Source: an uncultured Gammaproteobacteria bacterium (GTDB lineage: Bacteria; Pseudomonadota; Gammaproteobacteria; Pseudomonadales; UBA5518). From it: a stretch of DNA of 12,778 bases. The stretch is taken from the NCBI GenBank assembly GCA_903921135.1, contig CAIXOY010000621.1, positions 1-12,778 of the forward strand. The letters run 5' to 3'. The notes under the pieces were generated by a model. It saw only the letters and a program-made list of their open reading frames with translations, ran no database searches and had not been told where the DNA came from. Made by a program: the position numbers and the translations under genes. Positions 5,960 through 12,778 of this stretch are shown here, in pieces. How positions within the stretch are numbered: the stretch's first letter is position 1; every line of letters begins with the position of its first letter.

Positions 5960-7903
5960 ATGGCAACGACGATCACGCTCGACAGTGGCAACAACAGCTT
6001 CCTCATCAAGGACGGATTTCTGGGCAATACGACCACATTTTCCGGCAGCATCAAGGGCTCCACCATCGACGGACTCGGTGGCAAGGACACTGTAGACACG
6101 ACCAAGCAGGGCTATGCCTTCCCTGATTCCGACTTCAAGCTCACCGTGGATGGCACCGGTGTAGTCACCTTGACCACCTCCAGCGGTTCGGCGACGTTCC
6201 GGAATTTCGAACAGATCAAGTACACCAACCTTGTCGTCGCTGTCGGTGCGACCGGCGACGATGTCTTGTCGGGCACGGCCGGTGCCGACGTCCTACTCGG
6301 CGTCGGTGGCAACGATATCCTCGACGGATCCACGGGTGCGGATTCGATGTACGGCGGCGCCGGCAACGACACCTATGTGGTCGACAACGCCCTGGACCAG
6401 GTGATCGAGTCGAACAGCAGCGTGCACTTTGATACCGCGACGCGCACGTCTGCCTCGGTCGATGCAGGCGGCATCGACACGGTGCAGGCCTCCGTCAATT
6501 TCACACTGGGATCGCTTTTCGAGAACCTCACCCTCACCGGCACCGCCGCAAACGGCACCGGCAATACCCTCGACAACGCACTGGCCGGCAATGCCGCCGC
6601 AAACCTGCTGACGGGTGACGCGGGTAACGACACGCTCGATGGCGGTGCGGGCACCGACACGCTCTCCGGCGGCGCGGGCAACGACACCTATGTTGTCGAC
6701 AGCGCGCTCGACGTGGTGCAGGAGAACACCGGTGCGGGCGGCGCCGATGCCGGAGGCACAGACACGGTGCAATCCTCGGCAAGTTTCGCCTTGGGCGCAT
6801 TGTTCGAGAACCTGAGCCTCACCGGCTCTGCCGCGACCGGCACCGGCAACGCGCTGGCCAACCAGTTGCGCGGCAATGCTGCTGCCAACACGCTCGATGG
6901 CGGCGCGGGCAATGACTCCATGCTGGGCGGCGCGGGCAATGACACCTACATCGTCGACAGTTCGCTCGACGTGGTGCAGGAATTCACCGTCCCTGATGGC
7001 ACCCTGGACGCGGGCGGTAGCGACACCGTGCAGGCGACCGTGAACTACACCCTGGGCGCCTTCATCGAGAACCTCACGCTCGGGGGAGCCGCGGCACTGA
7101 GCGGCACCGGCAACGGCTCCGTGAACCTGATCACGGGTAATGCAGCCGCGAACAAACTCTTCGGGCTAGGTGGTGCCGACACGCTCCAGGGCGGAGCCGG
7201 CAACGACAGTCTCGACGGCGGCCTTCAGACCGATGTGATGCGCGGCGGCGCGGGCAATGACACCTACGTGGTGAACGTCTCTACCGACGTCGCGGACGAG
7301 ACCACCGACGGCATGGCCACCGATGCAGGCGGTATCGACACGGTCAGGAGCCTTGCGTCCGGCTACACACTTTCACAGTTCGTGGAGAACCTGAGCCTGA
7401 GCGGCACGGGAAACATCGGCGGCACGGGTAACGACAAGTCCAACGTCATCACCGGCAACGCTGGCAGCAATGCGATCAACGGCGCCGGCGGGGCGGACAT
7501 CATCAAGGCCGGTGCCGGGAATGACATCCTCACGGGTGGTCTGGGCGCCGACACCTTCGTGTTCAACACTGCCCTGTCCGCGAGCACCAACATCGACACC
7601 ATCAATGACTGGGATGCCGGGGGTGCGCAGGACAAGATCCAGCTGGATGACGACATTTTCCTCGCGCTGGGCAAGGTCACTGCCACCACCGCGCTCGATG
7701 CCACGATGTTCGTCAAGGGCACGGCGGCGCTGGATGCGAACCATCACATCATCTACGACCAGACCACCGGCGCGCTTTATTACGACGCCGATGGCGTGGG
7801 CGGTGCGGCACAGGTGCAGTTCGCCACATTGGTGAGCAATGCCACGCTCGGTACGCATCCGGGAGCCGGGCTCACGGCGGCGGACTTCTTCGTCGTCATC
7901 TGA
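5960..7903 (+). CDS. Large RTX (hemolysin-type calcium-binding) repeat protein, predicted type I secretion substrate
   Basis: This 647-residue acidic, Gly/Asp-rich protein contains no cysteine and no N-terminal signal peptide. After a roughly 95-residue N-terminal region, RTX nonapeptides (GGxGxDxux) begin near residue 99. The strong block GGAGNDTYVVD or a close variant recurs at residues 132, 237, 323 and 429, each followed by an insert with DAGGxDTVQA, FxENLTLTG and TGNGxxNxxxGNAAAN elements. The C-terminal part, from about 490, resembles the serralysin-type C-terminal domain (GADTFVFNTALS, NIDTINDWD, DKIQLDD) and ends LTAADFFVVI, typical of uncleaved type I secretion signals. Calcium binding folds such proteins outside the cell. 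No ABC transporter/HlyD/TolC genes and no catalytic domain are visible, so it is more likely structural or adhesive than an enzyme. The ATG at 5960 follows GAGGG at 5946-5950, 24 nt after the apbE stop. Confidence 0.93.
   Translation: MATTITLDSGNNSFLIKDGFLGNTTTFSGSIKGSTIDGLGGKDTVDTTKQGYAFPDSDFKLTVDGTGVVTLTTSSGSATFRNFEQIKYTNLVVAVGATGDDVLSGTAGADVLLGVGGNDILDGSTGADSMYGGAGNDTYVVDNALDQVIESNSSVHFDTATRTSASVDAGGIDTVQASVNFTLGSLFENLTLTGTAANGTGNTLDNALAGNAAANLLTGDAGNDTLDGGAGTDTLSGGAGNDTYVVDSALDVVQENTGAGGADAGGTDTVQSSASFALGALFENLSLTGSAATGTGNALANQLRGNAAANTLDGGAGNDSMLGGAGNDTYIVDSSLDVVQEFTVPDGTLDAGGSDTVQATVNYTLGAFIENLTLGGAAALSGTGNGSVNLITGNAAANKLFGLGGADTLQGGAGNDSLDGGLQTDVMRGGAGNDTYVVNVSTDVADETTDGMATDAGGIDTVRSLASGYTLSQFVENLSLSGTGNIGGTGNDKSNVITGNAGSNAINGAGGADIIKAGAGNDILTGGLGADTFVFNTALSASTNIDTINDWDAGGAQDKIQLDDDIFLALGKVTATTALDATMFVKGTAALDANHHIIYDQTTGALYYDADGVGGAAQVQFATLVSNATLGTHPGAGLTAADFFVVI
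6353..7534 (+). repeat. Four tandem RTX modules of about 86-106 residues
   Basis: Module starts are marked by the near-identical coding for GGAGNDTY at 6353, 6668, 6926 and 7244, and the next Gly-rich block GGLGADTFVF starts at 7535. Module lengths are 105, 86, 106 and 97 codons. The second half of each carries VD(N/S)xLDxV, DAGGxDTV, an S/A-rich beta segment and ENLxLxG. The DNA is similar but not identical between copies, indicating old internal duplication rather than recent expansion. Confidence 0.8.
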
Positions 7904-7908
7904 GGAGG
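7903..7908 (+). promoter_or_regulatory. Consensus ribosome binding site of dsbD
   Basis: AGGAGG at 7903-7908 overlaps the last base of the RTX stop codon and lies 9 nt before the dsbD ATG at 7918. It is the strongest Shine-Dalgarno sequence in the run and supports both this start and coupling to the upstream gene. Confidence 0.7.
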
Positions 7909-7917
7909 ATCCCGCGC

Positions 7918-9708
7918 ATGCGTAGCCTCGTCTGCTTGCTGCTGTTCGCCGCCACACTCGTCCGGGCCGGGGATTTCCTTGATCCTGCCGAGGCCTTCCG
8001 TCCCTCGGTGCGCGCGCTGGATGCGCGCACGCTGGAGCTGTCGGTGGACGTCGCCGAGGGCTACTACCTCTACCGCGGCCGCTTCCGCTTCGCGCTGGAG
8101 GATCCAGGCGCGAGTCTGGGCACTGCGGAGTTCCCCGCTGGCGAGCCGCACGAGGACGAGTATCTCGGCAAGGACGAGGTCTACTTCCGGCACGTTGCCG
8201 TGCGGCTGCCCGTGGCGACCGTCGCGGCGTCGGCCTCCTCGGTGCATCTGAAGGCCGTGGTGCAGGGATGCGCGGTCAAGGGCTTCTGCTATCCGCCACA
8301 GACGCACCGTTTCACCGTGTCGTTGCCCGGTGCGCCGGTCGCTGTCTCGCCTGCGCCCGTTGTAGCAGCGCTCGCGGCGCCGGCTCCCCCCGATGCCGCT
8401 GCCCCGCTGCAAGGCGAGGACGAAAGCAGCCTCATCGCCCGCACCCTCGGCAGTTCGGGCGTGCTGGGGAATCTGCTGTTCTTCTTCCTGGCGGGGCTTG
8501 GGCTCTCGCTCACGCCCTGCGTGCTGCCCATGATCCCGATCCTCTCGGGGATCATCGTGGGGCAGGGCACCAAGGTGTCGCGCGGGCGCGGTTTCGCGCT
8601 GTCTGCGGCCTATGTGCTCGGCATGTCGATCACCTACTCGATGGCGGGCGTCGCCGCGGGTCTTGGTGGCACGATGGTCTCCGCCTCGCTGCAGAACCCC
8701 TGGGTGCTCGGCAGCTTTGCCGCGGTCTTCGTGGCGCTCTCGCTCTCGATGTTCGGCTTCTACGAATTGCAGATGCCCTCGGCGCTGCAGACGCGACTCT
8801 CCAGCGGCGCAGACAGCATGAAGGGTGGCAAGCTCTCGGGCGTGTTCCTGATGGGTGCGGTCTCGGCGCTGATCGTGGGGCCCTGCGTGGCTGCACCGCT
8901 CGCGGGTGCCTTGCTCTACATCGGCAAGACGGGTAATGCCCTGCTCGGTGGGGGCGCGCTCTTCGTGATGGCGCTCGGCATGGGTGTGCCGCTGCTGCTG
9001 GTGGGCCTCTCCGCGGGCTCGCTGTTGCCACGCGCCGGCGCCTGGATGGAGAGCGTGAAGAAGGTCTTCGGCGTGATCCTGCTGGGCACTGCGGTGTATC
9101 TGGTTTCGCCCGTGATTCCGCCTGCGGCGCGGATGATCGCCTGGGCGCTCCTGCTGATCGTGCCGGCGATGTACCTGCATGCCATCGATCCCTTGCCCCC
9201 CGCTGCGAGCGGCTGGCGCCGTCTGTGGAAGGGGGTGGGCATCGTGATGCTGATCACCGGTTCGGCCCTGCTGCTCGGCGTGCTGGGCGGCAGCCGTGAT
9301 CCGCTGCAACCTCTGGTGCTCACGGCCCGCGCCTCGGGCGGCAAGGAGTCTCCTGCTTTGCCCTTCGAGCGGGTTGCCTCGGTGGCGGATCTGGACGCAC
9401 GCATCGCATCGTCTGCGGTGCCGGTGATGCTCGACGTCTACGCCGAGTGGTGTGCGGCCTGCAAGGAGATGGAGCACCTCACCTTCGGCGATCCTGCCGT
9501 GCGTGCGCGGCTCGCGGGTTTCCGCCTGCTGAAGGCCGACGTCACGGAGAACGACGCGGAAGATCAGGCCCTTTTGAAACGCTTCGGGCTTTACGGGCCG
9601 CCCGGCATTGCTTTCTTCGACGCCCGCGGCACGGAGAAAACCGCTCTCCGGCTGGTCGGATTCAAGGACGCCGAGGCTTTCCTGCAACACATCGCCGCGA
9701 TCCGCTGA
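7918..9708 (+). CDS. dsbD: Thiol:disulfide interchange protein DsbD
   Basis: This inner-membrane protein passes electrons from cytoplasmic thioredoxin to periplasmic thiol proteins. All three domains are present in 596 residues. A signal peptide (1-17, VRA/GD) leads into the periplasmic alpha domain with the cysteine pair CAVKGFC (Cys118, Cys124). An Ala/Pro-rich linker precedes the multi-span beta domain, with about eight membrane helices between roughly 175 and 460 and its cysteines in LTPCVLPM (Cys201) and VGPCVAAP (Cys323). The C-terminal thioredoxin-like gamma domain carries YAEWCAACKEM (Cys512, Cys515). Every redox cysteine is intact. It ends a tight gene run starting with a TlpA-like thioredoxin, so it probably reduces that protein and thereby the redox pathway of the cluster. 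Cytochrome c maturation or DsbC/DsbG reduction are the standard alternative roles, and no such genes are visible here. Confidence 0.96.
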   Translation: MRSLVCLLLFAATLVRAGDFLDPAEAFRPSVRALDARTLELSVDVAEGYYLYRGRFRFALEDPGASLGTAEFPAGEPHEDEYLGKDEVYFRHVAVRLPVATVAASASSVHLKAVVQGCAVKGFCYPPQTHRFTVSLPGAPVAVSPAPVVAALAAPAPPDAAAPLQGEDESSLIARTLGSSGVLGNLLFFFLAGLGLSLTPCVLPMIPILSGIIVGQGTKVSRGRGFALSAAYVLGMSITYSMAGVAAGLGGTMVSASLQNPWVLGSFAAVFVALSLSMFGFYELQMPSALQTRLSSGADSMKGGKLSGVFLMGAVSALIVGPCVAAPLAGALLYIGKTGNALLGGGALFVMALGMGVPLLLVGLSAGSLLPRAGAWMESVKKVFGVILLGTAVYLVSPVIPPAARMIAWALLLIVPAMYLHAIDPLPPAASGWRRLWKGVGIVMLITGSALLLGVLGGSRDPLQPLVLTARASGGKESPALPFERVASVADLDARIASSAVPVMLDVYAEWCAACKEMEHLTFGDPAVRARLAGFRLLKADVTENDAEDQALLKRFGLYGPPGIAFFDARGTEKTALRLVGFKDAEAFLQHIAAIR

Positions 9709-9723
9709 GCGCGGCGCGACGAC
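9709..9723. other. 15-nt convergent junction between dsbD and glgP
   Basis: The two stop codons face each other with 15 nt between. CTGAG at 9705-9709 and CTCAG at 9723-9727 are complementary, 13 nt apart, but each includes a stop codon. No T-run follows on either strand, so I do not call a terminator. Confidence 0.3.
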
Positions 9724-12270
9724 TCAGAGCCAGCGCATCAGTCCCACCTCGAAACGGTGCGCCAGCAGCGGGTGCCACGGGTAGGCCCGCAGGCGCATCG
9801 ACTGCAGCCCGGCGTTGGCCGGTTGCAGTTCCAGCGTGAAACGGTGCGCGTGGTTTTCTCCCCCGGCCGCCGAGAGCAGCACGCGTTGGGTTTCGCCGCC
9901 CATCCCCGGCTCCGGATCCACCAGGCATTCCACGGCCACGTCCTCGGGCGCGAGGCCGTTAAGGTTCAGCACTACCTCGAGCGGCACCTGTTCTCCGTGC
10001 GCCACGGCGACGGGTGGTTCTGCACCCAGCGCGATGTCCACGCCGTCCCACTGTGCCCGTACGCGGGTCTTCCAGGCTGCGAGCTCTGCTGCACCACGCC
10101 CGCCGTCCGCGCCCAGCCGCCGGTGCTGCTCACGTGCCGGGTGATAGAGCTGGCAGATGTAATCCATGACCATGCGGCGCGAATTGAAGCGCGGCATGAT
10201 CGATTTCATCGAGGACTTGGCCATGTGCACCCAGCCCGGCGAGAAGCCACGGCGGTCGCGATCGAAATACAGCGGCAGCACCTCGTGTTCGAGGGTGTCG
10301 AGAAGGTCCTTGGCCTCGTCGCGGTTGCGCGTTTCGGCGTCGAGTAGCGGATCCCGCGGCACGATGCCCCAGCCGTTGGTGCCGTCGTAGCCCTCGCCCC
10401 ACCAGCCGTCCAGCACGCTCAGGTTGATCACGCCGTTGATGGCGGCTTTCTGTCCCGAGGTGCCGCTTGCTTCCAGCGGATACTCCGGTGTGTTCAGCCA
10501 GAGATCCACGCCCGAGACCAGTTGCCGCGCGAGGCGGATGTCATAACCCTCGAGCAGGATGATACGGCCCTCGAACTCGGGGCGACGCGCGAATTCGTGG
10601 ATCACGCGGATGAGATGCTGGCCGGGTCCGTCGGAGGGGTGCGCCTTGCCGGCGAAGACGATCACCGCCGGACGCTCCGGGTCGTTCAGCAGGCGCGCGA
10701 GCCGCCCGGGATCGGCCAGCAGCAGCGTGGCGCGCTTGTAGGTCGCGAAGCGCCGCGCGAAGCCCATCACGAGCGTGTCCGCGTCCGGGTCGCGGATCAG
10801 GCGCGTGATGCGTGCGACGATGGAGGCGCTCTCGCCGTTCCTGTGACATTGCGCCTCGACGCGGCGGCAGATCTCGGCCAGTGCGGCGGACTTCAGCTGC
10901 TTGCGCACGCTCCAGAACTGGTAATCGGGGATGTCTTCGATGCGCTCCCAGTAGGCTGTGTCGGTGAGTTCTGCGTGCCACTCGTCGAAACGCATGTCGA
11001 AGAGGTTGTACCACTCGCCCGCCAGGAACGTGGGCACATGCACCCCGTTGGTGACGTAGGTGATGGGGTTTTCCTCGGGCGGGATCTCGGGCCAGGCGCC
11101 GCGCTCCATCACCGAGGCCACGCTGCCGTGGATGCGGCTCACACCGTTGTGGAAACGCGAGCCCTTCAGCGCGAGCGTGGTCATGTTGAAACCCGGCCCG
11201 TCTTCGACGGCGCCGCCAAGCGCGAGGAATTCCGTCATCCCGACACCGAGCGCGGCAGCGAGCGGCGCGAGGTAACTGCCGACCAGCTTGCACTCGAAGA
11301 TGTCGTGGCCCGCCGCCACCGGCGTGTGCGTGGTGAACACCGTGCCGGAGGCCACCAGTTCCAGTGCGGCGGGAAGCGCGTGCCCCTCGGTCACGTGCTC
11401 GCGTGCGCGCTCTAGCACCATGAACGCGGCGTGGCCCTCGTTGATGTGCCATGCGGTGGGTGAGAGCCCCAGCGCGCGCAGTACCCGCACGCCGCCTATG
11501 CCCAACACCATTTCCTGCTCGAGCCGGGTATCGCGGCCGCCGCCGTAGAGCTGGCGTGTGATGCGCCGGTCTGCCTCGCTGTTACCGGGCAGGTCGGTGT
11601 CCAGGAGGTAGAGGCTGATGTGGCCGATGCGCGCTTCCCAGACGTGCAGCCTCACGCTGCGACCGGGGAAATCGAGGCTCAACTCGAGGCGCTCGCCACC
11701 GTCCTGGCGAACGGGCCGGATCGGGAGGTCGCGGAAATCCATGGCCACCATCTCGGAGAGCTGGTTGCCGTGGCCGTCGATCTTCTGCGTGAAATAACCG
11801 TTGTGGTAGAGCAGGCCCACCGCGACGAAGGGAATGCCGAGATCGCTTGCGGCCTTGCAGTGGTCGCCGGCGAGTATGCCGAGGCCCCCGGAATAGATGG
11901 GGAAGCTCTCGTGCAGCCCGAATTCCGCGCAGAAATAGGCGACGAGATCCCCGGAACAATCGAGGTAGGGAGAGCACTCGGGGCGTATGCCGCGATCCAT
12001 GTAGGCATCGAAACTGCCCAGCACGCGGCGGTATTCCTCGAGGTAGTTGCGGTCGACGGCGGCCTCGTCCAGCACGGATTGCGAAACGCGCCGCAGGAAC
12101 AGCCGCGGGCTTGCGCCGCAGGCCTCCCAGAGACGGCGGTCGAGCCGTGCAAAGAGGGATCGCACGCGGCGGTCCCAGCTGTAGACAAGGTTGTCGGCAA
12201 GATCATCGAGCCGCGCGAGTGCGGGCGGGATGCGTGGCTGGACTTCGAGGAGGAGCTTGCGTCCGGGCAT
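9724..12270 (-). CDS. glgP: Alpha-glucan (glycogen/maltodextrin) phosphorylase, DUF3417-containing type
   Basis: The enzyme releases glucose 1-phosphate from alpha-1,4-glucans using phosphate and pyridoxal phosphate. The ATG at 12270 gives 848 residues beginning MPGRKLLLEVQPRIPPALA. The first roughly 100 residues (LDDLADNLVYSWDRRV, FLRRVSQSVL) match the DUF3417 N-terminal domain of the shorter bacterial/archaeal phosphorylase family (TIGR02094 type, about 850 residues), not the E. coli GlgP/MalP type. Further motifs are PIYSGGLGILAGDHCKAASD, HINEGHAAFMVLERA, FTTHTPVAAGHDIF and the PLP site EASGTSGQKAAINGVINLS, with Lys608 as the Schiff-base lysine. The open frame extends about 100 codons upstream of 12270, but that part is antisense-like and overlaps glgA, so it was excluded. 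It follows glgA by 58 nt on the same strand and is likely co-transcribed. The Shine-Dalgarno sequence before this ATG is poor. Confidence 0.94.
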   Translation of the reverse strand: MPGRKLLLEVQPRIPPALARLDDLADNLVYSWDRRVRSLFARLDRRLWEACGASPRLFLRRVSQSVLDEAAVDRNYLEEYRRVLGSFDAYMDRGIRPECSPYLDCSGDLVAYFCAEFGLHESFPIYSGGLGILAGDHCKAASDLGIPFVAVGLLYHNGYFTQKIDGHGNQLSEMVAMDFRDLPIRPVRQDGGERLELSLDFPGRSVRLHVWEARIGHISLYLLDTDLPGNSEADRRITRQLYGGGRDTRLEQEMVLGIGGVRVLRALGLSPTAWHINEGHAAFMVLERAREHVTEGHALPAALELVASGTVFTTHTPVAAGHDIFECKLVGSYLAPLAAALGVGMTEFLALGGAVEDGPGFNMTTLALKGSRFHNGVSRIHGSVASVMERGAWPEIPPEENPITYVTNGVHVPTFLAGEWYNLFDMRFDEWHAELTDTAYWERIEDIPDYQFWSVRKQLKSAALAEICRRVEAQCHRNGESASIVARITRLIRDPDADTLVMGFARRFATYKRATLLLADPGRLARLLNDPERPAVIVFAGKAHPSDGPGQHLIRVIHEFARRPEFEGRIILLEGYDIRLARQLVSGVDLWLNTPEYPLEASGTSGQKAAINGVINLSVLDGWWGEGYDGTNGWGIVPRDPLLDAETRNRDEAKDLLDTLEHEVLPLYFDRDRRGFSPGWVHMAKSSMKSIMPRFNSRRMVMDYICQLYHPAREQHRRLGADGGRGAAELAAWKTRVRAQWDGVDIALGAEPPVAVAHGEQVPLEVVLNLNGLAPEDVAVECLVDPEPGMGGETQRVLLSAAGGENHAHRFTLELQPANAGLQSMRLRAYPWHPLLAHRFEVGLMRWL

Positions 12271-12300
12271 GGTGCTACTGCGCTGGCGGATGGCCTCCCG

Positions 12301-12306
12301 AGTATA
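12301..12306 (-). promoter_or_regulatory. Possible -10 box (TATACT) upstream of glgP
   Basis: Read on the minus strand, TATACT at 12306-12301 matches the -10 consensus at five of six bases and lies 30 nt before the glgP ATG. The best -35-like hexamer, TAGACC at 12331-12326, is at a poor 19-nt spacing and overlaps the glgA stop. An internal promoter for glgP is possible but unproven. Confidence 0.2.
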
Positions 12307-12307
12307 A

Positions 12308-12325
12308 CCGCGCCTCCGTGCGCGG
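12308..12325. repeat. Short inverted repeat between glgA and glgP
   Basis: CCGCGC (12308-12313) and GCGCGG (12320-12325) pair perfectly around a 6-nt loop, directly after the glgA stop on the minus strand. No T-tract follows; instead the minus strand continues TTATACT. It may attenuate or stabilise the glgA-glgP transcript, or be chance in GC-rich DNA. Confidence 0.3.
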
Positions 12326-12328
12326 GGT

Positions 12329-12778
12329 CTATGCCGGCGGCGTCGAGCGCAGTTCCGCCAGCGCGGACGCGTAGAGATCCTCGTAGGCGCGCGCGCTTGC
12401 GCGCCAGGAGAAATCCGTCCGCATGCCGCGCACCTGCATCCTTGCCCAGACGTCTGGCGCTTCTCGCCACAGGCCGATGGCGCGCAGCGCCGCATCCCGC
12501 AGTGCCGCGGCCGTGGGTGCGTGGAAGACGAAACCCGTTGCGCTGCCGTCCGCCAGTGCGCTCTCGGAGGCATCGGTCACCGTGTCTGCCAGACCGCCCA
12601 CGCCGTGCACCACGGGCAGCGTGCCGAAGCGCAGGCTGTACATCTGGTTAAGCCCGCAGGGCTCGAAACGCGAGGGCATCAGGAAGATATCCGCACCCGC
12701 TTCGATGCGGTGCGCGAGGCCCTCGTCGTAGCCCAGTCGCAGCGCGACACGCCCCGGGTACGCATGCGCCAGATCGGC
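12329..12778 (-). CDS. glgA: Glycogen synthase, C-terminal 149 residues (5' end outside window)
   Basis: The frame is open from the right window edge to a TAG at 12331-12329, giving the last 149 residues of the protein. Visible is GYDEGLAHRIEAGADIFLMP followed by SRFEPCGLNQMYSLRFGTLP and the GGLADTV motif, which is the GT5 nucleotide-sugar-binding region of GlgA (E. coli: PSRFEPCGLTQLY...GGLADTV). GlgA transfers glucose from ADP-glucose to the non-reducing end of glycogen. The tail ARAYEDLYASALAEL is the usual C-terminal helix. The catalytic N-terminal half lies beyond the window. glgP follows on the same strand, pairing synthesis with phosphorolysis. Confidence 0.95.
   Translation of the reverse strand, partial: ADLAHAYPGRVALRLGYDEGLAHRIEAGADIFLMPSRFEPCGLNQMYSLRFGTLPVVHGVGGLADTVTDASESALADGSATGFVFHAPTAAALRDAALRAIGLWREAPDVWARMQVRGMRTDFSWRASARAYEDLYASALAELRSTPPA

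Noticed and set aside
6429..6945. Small Arg/Pro/Val-rich open frames on both strands within the RTX gene.
   Set aside because: Their repetitive composition mirrors the RTX codons in other frames; there are no start signals or domains.
6353..7534. CRISPR or DNA-level tandem repeat array.
   Set aside because: The repeats are in-frame protein modules with diverged DNA, units of about 260-320 nt and coding throughout; they are RTX modules.
7780..9690. A 636-codon open frame on the minus strand, antisense to dsbD.
   Set aside because: It is low-complexity Arg/His/Gly/Ala-rich, lacks any recognisable domain, and lies opposite a fully convincing DsbD. It is a typical shadow frame in GC-rich DNA.
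9705..9727. Bidirectional terminator at the dsbD/glgP convergence.
   Set aside because: The complementary arms are only 5 bp, include both stop codons, and no T-run follows on either strand.
12271..12573. N-terminal extension of glgP by about 101 codons.
   Set aside because: The sequence is Arg/Pro/Cys-rich without family similarity and would overlap the glgA coding region in another frame.
10522..12651. Long plus-strand open frames (297 and 343 codons) opposite glgP.
   Set aside because: They have no family similarity and no ribosome binding site, and are fully covered by a phosphorylase with intact motifs on the other strand.

Overview
The window is GC-rich and almost fully coding, with proteins of ordinary proteobacterial type (probably Beta- or Gammaproteobacteria). 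The evidence is outer-membrane and lipoprotein components, a three-domain DsbD, proteobacterial-type GlgA and GlgP, and GGAGG-like ribosome binding sites. I cannot name a genus. No RNA genes, insertion sequences, prophage genes, CRISPR arrays or integrase/att signatures were seen. No gene-free stretch exceeds about 170 bases.

Left end (1-3012): a shikimate-kinase-family P-loop kinase runs leftward off the window edge. It diverges from a rightward pair, glucose-6-phosphate isomerase (pgi) and a classical short-chain dehydrogenase/reductase 14 nt behind it. The isomerase has Ala where the catalytic Glu of the E. coli enzyme is expected.

Middle (3184-9708): after a 171-nt gap holding a short perfect inverted repeat, six rightward genes are packed with overlaps or gaps of at most 24 nt. 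In order they are an exported TlpA/ResA-like thioredoxin, a 72-residue DUF4266 lipoprotein ending in a Gly-rich Cys-Gly-Cys tail, a DUF3570 predicted outer-membrane beta-barrel, an ApbE-family flavin transferase without a signal peptide, a large cysteine-free RTX calcium-binding protein, and DsbD. This looks like one transcription unit for an envelope redox function. DsbD would carry electrons from cytoplasmic thioredoxin to the periplasm, the TlpA-like protein would act on thiols there, and the likely thiol client is the small lipoprotein. ApbE and the barrel suggest a flavin or other cofactor and a surface step. The biological role is not established by anything in the sequence, and this is the most promising part of the window.

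Right end (9724-12778): on the minus strand, the C-terminal part of glycogen synthase (glgA, cut by the window edge) is followed after 58 nt by an alpha-glucan phosphorylase (glgP). This glycogen synthesis/degradation pair converges on dsbD with only 15 nt between stop codons. Together with pgi at the left, the flanks are central carbohydrate metabolism, and the redox/RTX operon sits between them.
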